From contig JAMZAV010000767.1 in assembly GCA_024449915.1 (NCBI GenBank), positions 248,001 through 312,000 on the forward strand: DNA of 64,000 nucleotides. Direction: 5' to 3'. The notes beneath the pieces are model-generated. The model made no database searches. It was not told the origin of the DNA and saw only the letters and a program-made list of their open reading frames with translations. This DNA comes from Sweltsa coloradensis. Lineage: Eukaryota; Arthropoda; Insecta; Plecoptera; Chloroperlidae. A program made the position numbers and the translations under genes. This document shows positions 12,801-24,816 of this stretch, one piece after another. The stretch's first letter is position 1, and every line of letters starts with the position of its first letter.

Positions 12801-13244
12801 TTTCGTAGTTACATTTGAATAAATGATAAATATTCAAATTATTGGGTGCACTCTCCACTATAAACATCACTTTTCCGACCGTTGGTCCGTCTGTGCGTGT
12901 GTCAGGTCTCGCGATAAAAACTTTTGTTGACATTTTCCTTCAACAAGTTAGAAACAGAATGTTTGACATGTCCTTGAGGTTGACGCTACCCCCACAAACT
13001 ATTTGTAATTACATACTCGGCACCTCTAAGTGCCATAAGTGATGGTTGAGGAATAATAATATATTGTTACAATCCCTTTTCATACTCGGCACCTCCAACT
13101 CCAACCTACAACGTCATTTGCATGTTTAGAATCAACAATATTACATTATTCCGGTATGTACTTCCGTACCCCTGTTTGTTAACGTGTATGTTGTTATCAA
13201 TGTGAAATAGAAAAATGCAGGGTGGATCGGTTTCTATTTTCTAT
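12801..13244. other. Intergenic, nothing supported
   Basis: Contains a short direct repeat, ACTCGGCACCTC (13015 and 13083), but no supported gene. Confidence 0.4.
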
Positions 13245-13312
13245 TTTGATTGTATTCGAATCGAACCTAAGACGTACAGCATCAGGACCTCTCGCTCAGC
13301 CACTTAATTAAT
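13245..13312 (-). repeat. tRNA-like SINE head
   Basis: The reverse strand reads AGTGGCTGAGCGAGAGGTCC (A-box like), then TTAGGTTCGATTCGAA (B-box like). No paired acceptor stem is visible, so it is a SINE or tRNA relic rather than a tRNA gene. Confidence 0.45.
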
Positions 13313-15523
13313 ATTTTCCTTGGTTGATCGTAGAGAAAGGTCGTTATGAAGATGCGCTAATTAATTTCTTCTAATTGATACCTTAGCTAGTATTTATTAC
13401 TCCTAGGAGCGCAATTATCTTCCTAGTTTGCGAAACGATTAAAAAAATCATCAAATAAGAGTATGTAACAATGTGTAATTAAGATGACATTAACATGTAA
13501 TTAACATGAAAATCAGTTATATGACTGAGTGGGTAGAATAAATACGAGTTTATGTATTTGTACTTTTACAAGCATTTAATTAGTTTGTGTTTGAGTTTGA
13601 GTAATATTTCTTACATTTAATAATGGTTATTATTTATTTATGTTTTGTTATTGTGTCATCATTAAATCAAAATTATAAAACTATTTATTTTAAATTTACA
13701 TATTGCATTTAAAACTTAAGCTTCCGTGCCCTTAGGTTATACATTCTGTGTAAGTCTTTGTAGAGACTCTCATTAAATTTCAAAACTAATCGACTGTTAA
13801 AGATACATTAGCAGAGCTCCTATAACAAGCTCTTCTGGATTGATTGAGGCTTCATTTGGCGGGTATTTTGTTTTTTTCTGTATTTTACACTAACTTATAT
13901 TATACTAGACCATTTATAGTTTGTGTAACGACGTTTATATTCTGTATTCGTTTCTTGTTGTTGTTTCTCGTGATGTAAATTAGTAACATATTTCCTAAAA
14001 CAGTTTTTTTTTACTGTGTGTACCGTAATCTTCTATACAATAACGTAACGTGGCTAAGTGTGGCTGAGGTGTGGCTGGCTCGAGACGTCAGGGAAGGTCA
14101 TTAGTGACCGGAGGTCACGCATTTCAATTACATGTCCCTCCCAGGCGAGCATTCTTCTCCGGCGAGAGTAATTACTGAGATAACCAGTACCCTAGGATTC
14201 TTCGTATGGCTACGCACGAGGAAGGAGAGGTATCATTATCAGGCACACATGAACGCACGGAAGTTATCGTTGGTCCAGATCAAACTTGTTGGTCGAGTCG
14301 ATCCTGTCGGTGAGACAGCGTGGGAATTAGAAAGAATGTTTTGTTGTTGTTTGTGGTTTTGTTAAGGTGTTGGGTGGGTTCAATTAAAATAGTTCCAATG
14401 TGTTTTAAATTGTTTATTAATTTTTATAGCCGTTAAGCGGTCGGTAATGGGGCAAGGCGACTGATTAAGTGCTATACGTGGCTTGTAATGGCCCAAAGCA
14501 TAAGGTTATTTCCACCAAATTCCGAAATCAAAATATGATGGTTATGAAGTTAATTACGGACAACTTGAAAATAACGGATTTTTTAAAAGCAGGCCCAATC
14601 AACCTATCAAGTAGTATGCTTGAGTTAAATATAAAATTGTAACACTTATTTATCTTTGCAAACACACTTATTCCAAAGTTATGTGCAATGTCATTTAATG
14701 TTTTATTTAGCTTAAATCATCTGAAATATTTAAAACTATTGTTTTCTGTTTTAAAAACTTGCATGCAATCTAGGTACAATGAAATGCCCTTCTTGGTATT
14801 GTGCGATTTGGCACTTTCGGTATTCAAGTGGTTTTTGAGCCAAAACCTAACTTTAACCGACAAGGCTTAACCAAAAACCGTTTTGATCCAAGCCAAGGGG
14901 CCTTAAAAAATTCCATTCATGTCTAATTAAAGCCAAGTGGATTCCTTATAATTACTAATTTCAAAGCGACCTTTGTCCTTATGAAAGAACCAAGATGATT
15001 GGAGCACTATGCAATATCAAAATCCAAAAATCAAAGGGAACATTTTTAACTTATATTGTTAATCCTTGTTAATTACCATTTTTGACTGGGCGGAAAGAAA
15101 TAATACCTTATTTTGTCAAAATATGCCCAAAAACCCAACGGGGAAAATTAAACGATTCAATGAAGATTGGTTCATGGCATGTATTACATCTAATATCATG
15201 AGTACTCCTAGCGTCCATTGTCCTCCAATATAGAATATTTTTTGTCCTAATGTAAGGTCTTGTGCATTGTTGTCTTAAACTTAAACTTAACTTAAACTTG
15301 AAACGTTTTGACGATTTGGTGTTTATGTTCTTTCCCTCACCTATTATTTGTACATAATAATATGTTTCTGTAATGTTTTATTTTTATGTTAATCATTATT
15401 GTTGGCATGCATGTTTCATAGTTGTTTTGTTATTTTTTATATTTATTTGTATTGTTAAAATATTCCTTTGTTTAACCTCAGTTTGAAAAAGACACTCGAC
15501 TAGTGTCGAGATTTTACGATTAA
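13313..15523. other. Intergenic, no gene supported
   Basis: A 77-codon open frame at 14132-14365 begins ATGTCCCTCCCAGGC and is less AT-rich than its surroundings. Just upstream, AGGTCATTAGTGACC and GAGGTCACG resemble nuclear-receptor half sites. I see no domain and do not call a gene. Confidence 0.35.
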
Positions 15524-16154
15524 CTAGGCCGCCTCAAGAACGCTTTTACCAGTCGCGTTGATGGATGACCTTTTTTAAAAATAATTCTGTCCATTGATTA
15601 CTACGTTTTAGTATAAGTGGGATATCATTGCTTTTTCATGTTCCATTACAAAATTATTTTTGTTAAATTATGCTGTATTAATTGCTCTGGTAATATCAAT
15701 TAACAATAGAATGTAAAATATCTCAAGGCCCAAAAACATGCTTTTTGTACGCATATGTAGGTGATTGTCGTCAAAATTTTTGATGATTACTTGTTAATTA
15801 TACACCTGTAAAAGGCTTATATTAAAACCTTTATTTCTATGAATTTTGGCCAACCTTTTCATATAATTCTTTCAAAAGCCAATACATCACCATTACCTTA
15901 ATGTCAATGTGAAATACGAACGTTGTAGCCCCACCCGTTTGGTCAAAATCAGCCCAAATATCACGAACACATCGTATTAAAATTATTATAATATTTCTTC
16001 GAATGTCCCTAAAATCATAACATATAATTTTAGTGATTCAAAACGTTCCAATAAAGTTCATCAAGATCGGGTTAGCCGTTTGCCCGGTCGCGGGCCAAAT
16101 ATCACGAAAATATAATATAATTAAAAATCGAAAAAAATCGTAAAAGTACAATAA
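15524..16154 (-). mobile_element. HINE-A element, 3' part (interrupted; continues at 16903-17126)
   Basis: A reverse-oriented copy. Its CTAG end is at 15524, preceded by A, followed by the hairpin CGCTTTTACCAGTCGCG and GATGGATGA. It belongs to the subfamily with GCCGTTTGCCCGG and ATTTGGGCCGATT-type blocks. The copy stops at GTAAAAGTACAATA, where another HINE-A has inserted, and its 5' part resumes at 16903. Confidence 0.75.
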
Positions 16155-16902
16155 TTGGATGAGCGTAGCGAGCGAAGATCATCCAATGGCTCATCCAATG
16201 GCTCATCACACTGGAGAAAAAATCCGGAATGTTTTTTCCCTTCCCTTTTCTGTTTTTTTTGTCTGTATTTTAACACGATTCCGGCTAAACCGATACTCCA
16301 ATTGCGATGGAATTTTTTGGAGGCCTTAGAAATCTCTAAACATAGAACTGCCACGTTTTTCAGCGCAATCGAAATATTATTTCTCATGAAAATTGCAATT
16401 TTACGATTTTTTTATTATTTTTAATAAAATTCTTCGACTTATAACACCTACATGCTTTATAAGATTGTTATGATTTTTTTCACAGAACCTTAATTTCATG
16501 AATTCATATATTCGTGTGAAATTTGAGCGCAATCGAAATATTATTTCTCATGAAAATCGCAATTTAACGGTTTATTTCGATTTAAAAACAAATTTTCCGA
16601 CTTATAATACCTTCATGATTTATTCGATTGAACTGATTTTTTCAAAAAACTTTGTTGTTATTAATTTAAATGTTGGTGTGAAATTTGAGCACCACCGAAA
16701 AATTATTTCTCGTGAAAATCGCAATTATACGATTTTGTTTTCATTTTGTTAAATTACGATTTTTTCGTTTTTAAAAAATGTCGTCGACTTAGCAATGATT
16801 TTTCACAGAACAACAGAAAATCTGCAAAACACATGGCAGCTCAATGCACTAATTACGCTGATCCAACAACGCGCCTGAAAAAGCGTTTGCGAAGTTTCTC
16901 AG
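16155..16902 (+). mobile_element. HINE-A element nested inside another HINE-A
   Basis: Starts TTGGATGAGCGTAGCGAGCG and ends GATCCAACAACGCGCCTGAA...GTTTGCGAAGTTTCTCAG (CTCAG in place of CTAG) before T. It lies inside the reverse-oriented copy at 15524-17126. The 5' end has two extra short copies of ATCCAATGGCTC. Confidence 0.8.
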
Positions 16903-17126
16903 TCATAAGAAATATTTCTTCGATTGTACCAAAAAACGTGGCATGTCTAAGTTCAGAGATTTCGAAGGTCCCCTCCAATTTTCATCAAGATCGTTTATGC
17001 CGTTTGCCCGGTATATTGCGAGCAAACAGAAAAAAAAGAAAATACCCATCAACAAACAAAAACAAACCACTCGAGCTAATTTTTTGGGGCGTCAGTGAAA
17101 CTGAAGTTTTCGCTTTGCTCATCCAA
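16903..17126 (-). mobile_element. HINE-A element, 5' part (continuation of 15524-16154)
   Basis: Resumes with CATAAGAAATATTTCTTCG and GTGGCATGTCTAAGTTCAGA, and ends TTTCGCTTTGCTCATCCAA, the reverse complement of the family 5' terminus. Confidence 0.75.
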
Positions 17127-18486
17127 AAAAAGCATTTCTTATAAGGACAGTGTATGTCCAATAATTACATTTTAATAACATTGCATGTGTTGTGGTGTGG
17201 TGTGTACAGAAAACATACTGGGAATTCTGAATTGAAACTTACTAGAATTCTTCTACATTTTTGTTGTAAATTAATTCCCTTACACCTTCAGTTACATGCA
17301 TGCAGTTACATGCATAGGTTGCGGTATATATTTATAATATTAAAAAGGCTAAAGACTTTTGTTACAACACATTTTGTGTAGGTTTTATACTTTAATACAA
17401 CGAATCGTTTAATAGAATTTCATGCATCACATTGGAAATGTAAATTTAATTCTCAAAACACAGCCCTATGTTTAAAACTTAAAAACTATAAAGAACACAA
17501 TCTTTCGGAACATTAGAATTTCTAACACATACAAATTTGCCAAGTCGAGGAAAATACATACATGTTCAACTAAATTAAATAACCACTAGGTTAAAAAAAT
17601 AACGCTACAATCTAGAAGAGAGAGACTAACAAACAGTATTTTATTATTTCATTATTTTACTATTGTTGTATTTCATATTATTCTTAGGATGGGTGCAAAC
17701 GAAATAAAGGTCCACTTTTTGCCGCCATCCGTTTGTTAGTTATATGTAATGAATGAACGGAATAAACACACAATTATTAAATAAATCAATGAACAATTTA
17801 AAATAAGATTATGCGTTGGCATTATTATTTACATGGCAACTATTGTTTAAGATGACATTCAAGTATTTAAAACAAAGATAACCACGTATAAGTGATGTGC
17901 TACACATTGATTAAATGTGAGTTGCTTTGTTTATTGGGCTAGTCAGTATAAGGTATATTGTTTTACACTTAATACTATTAACTTTTCTGCGTGCGTGACG
18001 TTCCTGGTCCGTTGAGATTATCCAGCGGTCCAGCCTAAAACAAAACGGAAGAATATAAATAATAGTTTATATTATTTATATGACCATGGCCTCGGACAGA
18101 ATTCAGATGGAAACATCCAGTTACTAGTGCAATCTATTGTCGGTACAGTAATCCATTTTAGTAATAGAGTACATGATCACATGTAGAGAACTATATTAAA
18201 AACAGAAAATCTTAATTTTGCACATGACGTACAAAAACGCATTACAATAAAGCTAATGGAAGACGTACTATGAACTGAACTGTACACCGGAGTGTGTTAT
18301 TATCATCCGTTTCCTAATTAGCCGAAAGGGATTTTTTTTGTTTCATTTCCACGTTACTTATTAGAAAACACAAAGCGGCAGTCTCAGCTCTGGGTGACTA
18401 TTCTTGGTAATTTCAAAGTACCGGTTAATAAATAAAAAAAAGTCTGTCGTCTCTACTAATGTTTGTCACCATAGCTATGTTACTCG
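17127..18486. other. Intergenic DNA downstream of gene A
   Basis: No exon recognised. I found no obvious AATAAA on the minus strand close to the gene A stop. Confidence 0.35.
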
Positions 18487-18855
18487 TTATACGGAACGGA
18501 ACGGAACGGAACGGAACGGAACGGAACGGAACGGAACGGAACGGATTCTAAGCTTACCCTTGAGTCCCAGAGAGGCGATGAAGAGGGCGAAGAAGAACCC
18601 TGCTAGACCGGCAGAGCTGACAACCAGGAACAAGCCAGTGGCAAGCACGGGGAAATATCGCCAAGAACTTCAGTTTGAAGGCCACCAACAACGACACCAA
18701 GTACTTGGAGAACATTATCTTCCCGTATTTAATCAAGTGGCCCAAGTGATGAGCAGCGCCCTTCTTGATACGGAACTTCTTCCGCTTCTTCTTCTTTATA
18801 CCATGTGGCTTCTTTCTTTTCTTTTTCTTTTTCTTATGTACAATATTTATACGAC
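18487..18855 (-). pseudogene. Osiris-like gene A, last exon, with a one-base frameshift
   Basis: The exon follows an acceptor (GCTTCTTCAG) and joins exon 1 at 20953-21295 in phase 1. It encodes a very Lys/Arg-rich stretch, then the module KYLVSLLVAFKLKFLAIFP. There the frame shifts at a run of four C (near 18652): as written, the protein ends at TAA 18554-18556. Dropping one base restores SSAGLAGFFFALFIASLGLK, the paralogues' second half, and the frame then runs through the pentanucleotide repeat to TAA at 18487-18489. A donor-like GGTAAGC at 18552-18558 offers an alternative end. The run suggests either an assembly or sequencing error or a recent inactivating indel. The Osiris (DUF1676) assignment is from overall pattern. 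Confidence 0.6.
18491..18545. repeat. Pentanucleotide microsatellite, 11 perfect ACGGA units
   Basis: Eleven uninterrupted units (TCCGT on the minus strand). They lie immediately downstream of the gene A membrane module and, once the frame is corrected, inside its reading frame, where they encode Arg-Ser-Val-Pro-Phe repeats. Confidence 0.95.
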
Positions 18856-19289
18856 CTGAAGAAGCAAATATTAAAACATCAATTTATTGATAAATGATTT
18901 GAAAATTTCACATTTAATTCGGATAATAATTAATATAAAGAGAGTTGGGGAAATCGTGAGAACTTGAAATTTTTCGTTTGTATCTCTAACATGGATTGTA
19001 AAAATCAATATCAAAATCAACATACTTGTTTAATACATAAATTAATATGTATTGCCAATGAATGGATCAGACTATATCAGTTATTTTGCAAAAGGAAAAC
19101 TTGGATGGTATCAGATCTAGAGTGGATGCAATAATACACAAATATTTTTTTCTTGTTCGTAGAAATTGTAGCCTATGACTGGTGAAGATAACGAATCGAG
19201 TAAAAAACCAAACGAGTTCAGAAGACAATATTCTTGCAGATATTCAATTAAATATTCTGTGTTGACCTAAGAAAAGACTTAATAAGCAC

Positions 19290-19620
19290 AACCAGTGCCG
19301 ACCGGGACTCGAACCCCGGCCTCCCTCGAACCGGAAGACGCCAACCGAATTACTAGTCTCTCACTAGAAGTTCACGGTACTCTGATCTGAGGGCAGAGGT
19401 TCGACTTCCGCCATAGGTAATCATTAGTACGGTTTACTTAGAGGCTCCTGAGAGAGATGGACACGGCAAGACCGATTCTAGTGAATCTTATGTTATACTT
19501 TGTCCCTATAATGTGTTACATGTTGTCCAGCACTAATCATGATTAAGAATCTGGGTCTTACCGCCTATAGCTCACAAGGGAATATACGATGCTCTGAGTG
19601 CATAAGATAACCCTTATGTT
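19290..19620. repeat. Composite tRNA-like SINE with dispersed body
   Basis: The minus strand shows a tRNA-like head, GTTGGCGTCTTCCGG to GGGGTTCGAGTCCCGGTC (19300-19355). The plus strand shows a second B-box-like AGAGGTTCGACTTCCGCC (19395-19412). A body shared with 10225-10365 follows (TATACTTTGTCCCT, GAGTGCATAAGATAACCC). Confidence 0.5.
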
Positions 19621-20644
19621 AGAAAGACGCTACCGGTAATCATAACTGAAACACTTTTTAAGGGTTTATTCATTCGTTGAGATGATTATAGGGATTTACT
19701 ATTGACTCCTCTTAAACAACCTTTGGTCATTCCCATCATAACTACACATACACCCCATACGGAATTGTCATCTGAAGAGGGACACACCGGGTAAACACGA
19801 TGTGTACCCCATAGCGGACATTCCTAAACACTATTTCTCATTCACACCCTTCCCACTATATATTTCTTAAAAACTATATGTTTCTTTATTTCACCAAAGT
19901 AACAGATTTTCCTCATATTTGGCAATTTTTCAAATACAAACTATTCAAATCGAACAAAAGTTTTACATATTCACGGATATTTTCCGAATTTTCAATATTC
20001 GCACACCCGTACTATATATTTCATTAGGTTTATTAAGAGGAATGTTTTTACGGTAAAAACGAAATTTTCACCCTTAAAAACCGTCAATGATCAATCATTT
20101 TCAACACCAATTCACTGCTTTTGATCAGAACAAAACCAAAGATGCAAATAAGTTCCACCACACACCTGCCTCTGAATTTTCATAACAACATTTTATTGTA
20201 ATCTGCAATTATTTTACAATGTCCCACACGCAAAATTTTCAAAAATACCAGCGGGGAGAGAGATATTGAGCATTGAACAAAATGTTGAACTATTTTTTCC
20301 ACCAAATCACCGCTTTTGGGTACAATAAAAACGAAAATTGACTTATTTTCACCCTAATACCTGCCTCTGGGTGTATTAATTATTGTATTTATTTATGTTT
20401 TTTATTAGAAACATTGAAACATTGCAGATAATCAGATATCGGTATTAGAAATAAGAATATTAGACCAACCCAACTCTTTGGATACGATCATTAAAAAAAA
20501 AAAAAAAACGGATCCACATCCCCAATCCAAGAATTATTGATGGATTTATTTCCATGTCAAAAGTTAAAATGTGCCCTGAGATTAACATTTGCCATTATTG
20601 CTATTGCTTATATTATGTATAACACTTCACATCCCTAGTCAAAT

Positions 20645-20815
20645 GCGCCGTCTGCGGTGGCATACGATTAGGGTGCGAACGAGAAGCGTATGGAATTTTT
20701 AATTAACACTACGAAGTCTTGGGTCTGAATCCCGCACAAGACATGATTTTTCTTGTAACTGTCATTCATCGTCTTCTATCACCACTTATCGTCTCGAATA
20801 GTCTTAGTGCATTCA
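20645..20815 (+). repeat. tRNA-derived SINE, family 2
   Basis: GCGGTGGCATACGATTAGGG (A-box region), TTGGGTCTGAATCCCGC (B-box region) and a tail CATTCATCGTCTTCTATC...AATAGTCTTAGTGCATTC match the copy at 63300-63470 in order. Confidence 0.7.
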
Positions 20816-20952
20816 AGTGAGACGCCAAGCAACAAAAATCATCATCCTAGCCAAAATGAATAACAGTTCACAAAACATTGCATATCACTTCAAACTTTTA
20901 TGTCTATGCCAATATCTAATATATTATTTCAAAACCATAAAAGCCAACTCAC

Positions 20953-21295
20953 CAGATTTGATCGTGTAGTCATCCACCCCTGTTCTTCCCGCCAGATGGC
21001 TGGGCATGCGCAGCAGTCCTCTCCCCAGTCTCTGCACATCGTCGCGATACCTGTCTGTAGAGTTGCCCTCGATCACCGCGTACCAAAACACACTTTTAGG
21101 GTCGTAGTCACCATTGATATTCTGCACGGGGTACAAAATAAGGTGGTCCCGTAGGTTATTATTGTTCGAGATGATTTGTGTAATCAAATCTAAATTAGTT
21201 TGAGTTTTGATGTCAATATTTGTTAGTACTAGACCAACTTGAAAAATAACTGTGATTTTTATGAAACGAATTACATTTTCATATATGTTTAACAT
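20953..21295 (-). CDS. Osiris-like gene A, first exon
   Basis: Starts at ATG 21295-21293 in a good insect context (ATCAAAATG) and is open to the donor TCTG|GTGAGT, ending in phase 1. It encodes about 114 residues. Residues 9-25 (IRFIKITVIFQVGLVLT) form an N-terminal hydrophobic segment that may be a signal peptide or anchor. The rest is Asn/Asp-rich and polar, with SVFWYAVIEGNSTDRYRDD and no cysteine, and I recognise no domain in it. It pairs in phase with the exon at 18487-18855. With that exon read as written the protein would be 214 residues; with the frame corrected, 236. Confidence 0.65.
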
Positions 21296-23261
21296 TTTGA
21301 TTCACTAATTCCATCACTTAAAAAAATTTAAAATGTTATCTTCCAATTGAGTCATAAATCAATTGAAAATGTTTTATGTTAATTAGTTAATAGTAAATTG
21401 CCCATTGTAAAGTAGTGTGCAATAAAGCAATTGGCTTTACGACGGGTCTGTAGTGACTGAAGCCATCGTGCTGCAGCGGCAACGAACAGACAACTAATGA
21501 TTAGCTCATACGTCCGCTGGTCTGGGTAGGATTTTTTTAACTATGCCAAATAATCTCACGTGACCGATACGACTCCTCCTTGCTCCAAGAATGTTTTTTT
21601 TTGCAACACGAAATCAAAGAAAATTATATACCTTGTGGCTTTTTGTCGTTTTCCTTCCGATGTCGTGGCTAGCTGTGTTTTTTCGACTACTCGAAAAGTC
21701 AAATTAAAGTTAATTAAAAAAGAAGGTAGCAATCAAAACTCTAATAGATGCACACATTAGAAAATACTTTTCTATAATGTGGTAATGCAGCTTGCAACTG
21801 TTTTTTAAAATGATAGCATAATTTTGTATTTCCTTCTTTTCACCGAGAAATGTGTTAGTTATTTTTCGAATCATTTGGACGATAATTAGTTTGAACTTAT
21901 TCTCACAACCGTGATGTGATTTGTCAGGTGTTTGGGTGGGGAAAAGTGATCTCGATTTCATCAAATAATTAGTTATCGGCACAATTCCAGAATAAAAATG
22001 ATGAAAAGTGTTATAAGTCAAACTAAAGCCTTAAAATATATTCTTTATATTATTCTTTAACCTACCGATCATTTAAAAATAAATTAACACTTCTCAGTGC
22101 AGATTAAACTATTGTTTTAAAAATACTGAATATGACTGAACCAAACTTTCAATCATTAAATTATTGTGAATGTTTCATATAAATTCTATTTAGTACAGAA
22201 TATACACAATGGTGATCAAATTTGGACAAGGCAAGGACAACACAAGGACAACACGTGCAACAAAGTAAGAGACTGAAATAATTGTATAATGCTAAGTTTT
22301 CTTTATCTTAGAATTTTTTTAAATCATTCTTCTATACGCTGTAAGTTTTTAGAGGCAACTTATATACGTCATTTGAACAAATAAATAAATAAAAATCACT
22401 AATTCATTATAAATAAATAAATTACAAATGAATAAATTGTTATTTCAGTTTGTAATCGACTATCATTTTCTTATGTCGTTTCAACAATACAATTGAGCCC
22501 AATTTAACTATCGCTCAAACGTACATATAAAGTATTTCTACAGATTTTTTACAAAAAAAATATCCGTAATAATTAATCTTCCAGTAATCAAAGTGACGTT
22601 TTTACTGCTTATTGAACTTGTATAGGTATTATCTAGTCTCTCACATGAGTCATATTTGAAGAACGCTGCTATAGTGTTGCTTCATTGCAACGGTGAGGTA
22701 TCTCGTTAAAATACTTCCTAAATATTATTGCGGGATTTGTTTTTCTAATAAGTGATACTCATTACAGTTTGTCATGGTGGTATTGGGCAAGAGCGCATAA
22801 CAGTGAACGCGAGTTAAAGAGAGGTTCCTTTGAAGTGGACACTCTCCTTTTCAGACGTTTATTAAAGAAATATTCCTAATTACACATTATTAAGAGACCG
22901 CTAAGTCGGACCTCTAATTACGAAGCGAAGCTCTCCTATAAGCATCACTTTCCGCGGCACCTACGATTCACATGCGTTTTTTTTGAAGAAATTGTTTTCA
23001 AAAAGATAATTCAAATCGTTTTTGGCTAGGACCAAATTTGCAAGTCTCTATAGCTCTCTCATATAAGAGGGAATAAAACACATTTGTCAAATAGCTGAAA
23101 CTTTCCACAGTCGTGAATAATCAATGTTGTTTTATACGACGGAAAAATTCAAAATCCTAAAAATCAATTTTTAAAAATATTTTAAAATAATGTAAAGAAA
23201 AGTGTAAGTTTCAAGCCTTAAATTTTGTCTTCCGTGACAACTGAGCAAAACTTCAAACAAC
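21296..23261. other. Upstream of gene A, nothing else supported
   Basis: No TATA box or other gene could be assigned. A 103-codon minus-strand frame at 21710-22021 has no recognisable content. Confidence 0.4.
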
Positions 23262-23420
23262 AGTTACTGTGGTACTGAAGAGGTCCCGGATTCAAATCCC
23301 TTCGAAACCAGCAATCCTGACTGATGGTTTTTTTATTAAGTTTTCCCCCTGCAGTCGTTAATGCAAATGTAAGGGATCGAGTCCTCTTAAAAACTGCCCT
23401 CGGACATCCCTTCATAATAA
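23262..23420 (+). repeat. tRNA-SINE family 1
   Basis: GGTCCCGGATTCAAATCCC, CAGCAATCCTGACTGATGG, CAGTCGTTAATGCAAATG and CTCGGACATCCCTTCA in order. A HINE-A starts at 23421, within what should be the SINE tail. Confidence 0.75.
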
Positions 23421-24012
23421 CTAGGAAGCTTCGCAAACGCTGTTTTTAGTCGCGTTGATGGATGAGCTTTTTTGTAAGTTTTTAGTTTGCGTGGGATCTC
23501 TTTACTTTTGCAAGTGTTTTTTGAACGCATTGTAGGTGATTGTTGTCAAGTTTCTATTGTTACTTGTTAATTGTTATTAAATATACAAAAAAAAACTCAT
23601 ATTAAAACCTTTATTTTATGGATTCTGGCTAACTATTTCAACTTTTTCTTTCACCAGGTACTACATTACCATAACTTTAATATCCATGTAAAATATGAAC
23701 TATGTAGCCCCACCCGTTTGGTCAGAATCGGCCCAAATGTCACGAAAATATCGCACTAAAAATCGAAAAAAAATCGTAAAAGTACGATATTCATGAAAAA
23801 TGTTTCTTCGATTGTACCCAACAACGTGGCAGGTCTAAGTTCAGAGATTTCAAAGGTCCCCTCCAATTTTCATCAAGATCGCATATGCCGTTTGCCCGGT
23901 AGAGAGCGAACAAACAGACAAAAAAACAAAAAAAAACAAAAACAAAAAAAAACACCCCAACTAATTATTTCTAGGGGTCAGTAAAATTGAAGTCTTCGCT
24001 TTGCTCATCCAA
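23421..24012 (-). mobile_element. HINE-A element
   Basis: CTAG at 23421 follows A. The hairpin region AAGCTTCGCAAACGCTG...TCGCGTTGATGGATGAGC comes next, and the element ends TCGCTTTGCTCATCCA(A). It is the GCCGTTTGCCCGG subfamily and is inserted in SINE family 1. Confidence 0.8.
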
Positions 24013-24045
24013 TAATTTTCCTAACTCTATTATAGGACCACCTAG

Positions 24046-24816
24046 TTGGATGAACGAAGCAAAGATTCCATTTCACTACACTGGAGAAAAAAATCCGGAA
24101 TGTTTTTTTTCTTTCTTTCTTTTTGTATTTTGTCTGTCTGTTAGCACGATTCCGACTAAACCGATACTACAATTGCGATGAAATTTTCTATAGGCCTTCG
24201 AAATCTCTGAACTTAGAACTGCCACGTTTTTGAGCGCAACCGAAAAAATTATTTCTGATGAAAATCGTAATTTTACGACTTTTTTCGATTTTCTTAAAAT
24301 TTATTCGATTTATAACACCTACATGCTTTATCCGATTGTAATGATTTTGTCACAGAACCTTAATTTTATGAATTAATATATTTGGGTGAAATTTCAGCGT
24401 AAACGAAAAATTATTTCTCATGAAAATCGCAGTTTTACTTTTTTTTTAAATTTCTTCGACTAATAACACCGACATGCTTTATTCGATTTTTAATGATTTT
24501 TTACAGAACCTTAATTTATGAATTGATATACTCGTTTGAAATTTGATCGGATTCGAAAAATTATTTCTCAAGATAATCGCAATTTTACAATTTTTTACGA
24601 TTTTTTAAATTTCTTCGACTAATAACACCGACATGCTTTATTCGATTGTAATTATTTTTTCACGGAACCTTTATTTTATAAATTAATATATTCGTGTGAA
24701 TTGAGCGTTATCCAAAAAAAGTTTCTCATGAAAATCGCAATTTTACGCTTTTTCGTTTTTAAAAAATTGCGCTCATCCAACAACGCGCCTGAAAACGCGT
24801 TTGCTAAGCTTCCTAG
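24046..24816 (+). mobile_element. HINE-A element
   Basis: TTGGATGAACGAAGCAAAG to CGCTCATCCAACAACGCGCC...GCTTCCTAG before T. It has four diverged internal blocks with ACACCTACATGCTTTAT or ACACCGACATGCTTTAT and is full length. Confidence 0.85.

Larger units (their letters stand above)
18856..20952 (-). other. Intron of gene A
   Basis: A GTGAGT donor at 20952-20947 and a TTCTTCAG acceptor at 18863-18856 define a phase-1 intron of about 2.1 kb. It holds tRNA-like SINE heads near 19.3 kb, a SINE family 2 copy near 20.7 kb, and two diverged copies of a segment with CACCGCTTTTG/ACCTGCCTCTG (20090-20180 and 20295-20380). Confidence 0.6.

Noticed and set aside
16121..16424. Overlapping open frames on both strands
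   Set aside because: They lie in the body of HINE-A elements, which gives long chance frames in several copies.
18404..18859. 151-codon plus-strand open frame
   Set aside because: It is antisense to the gene A exon and inflated by the microsatellite.
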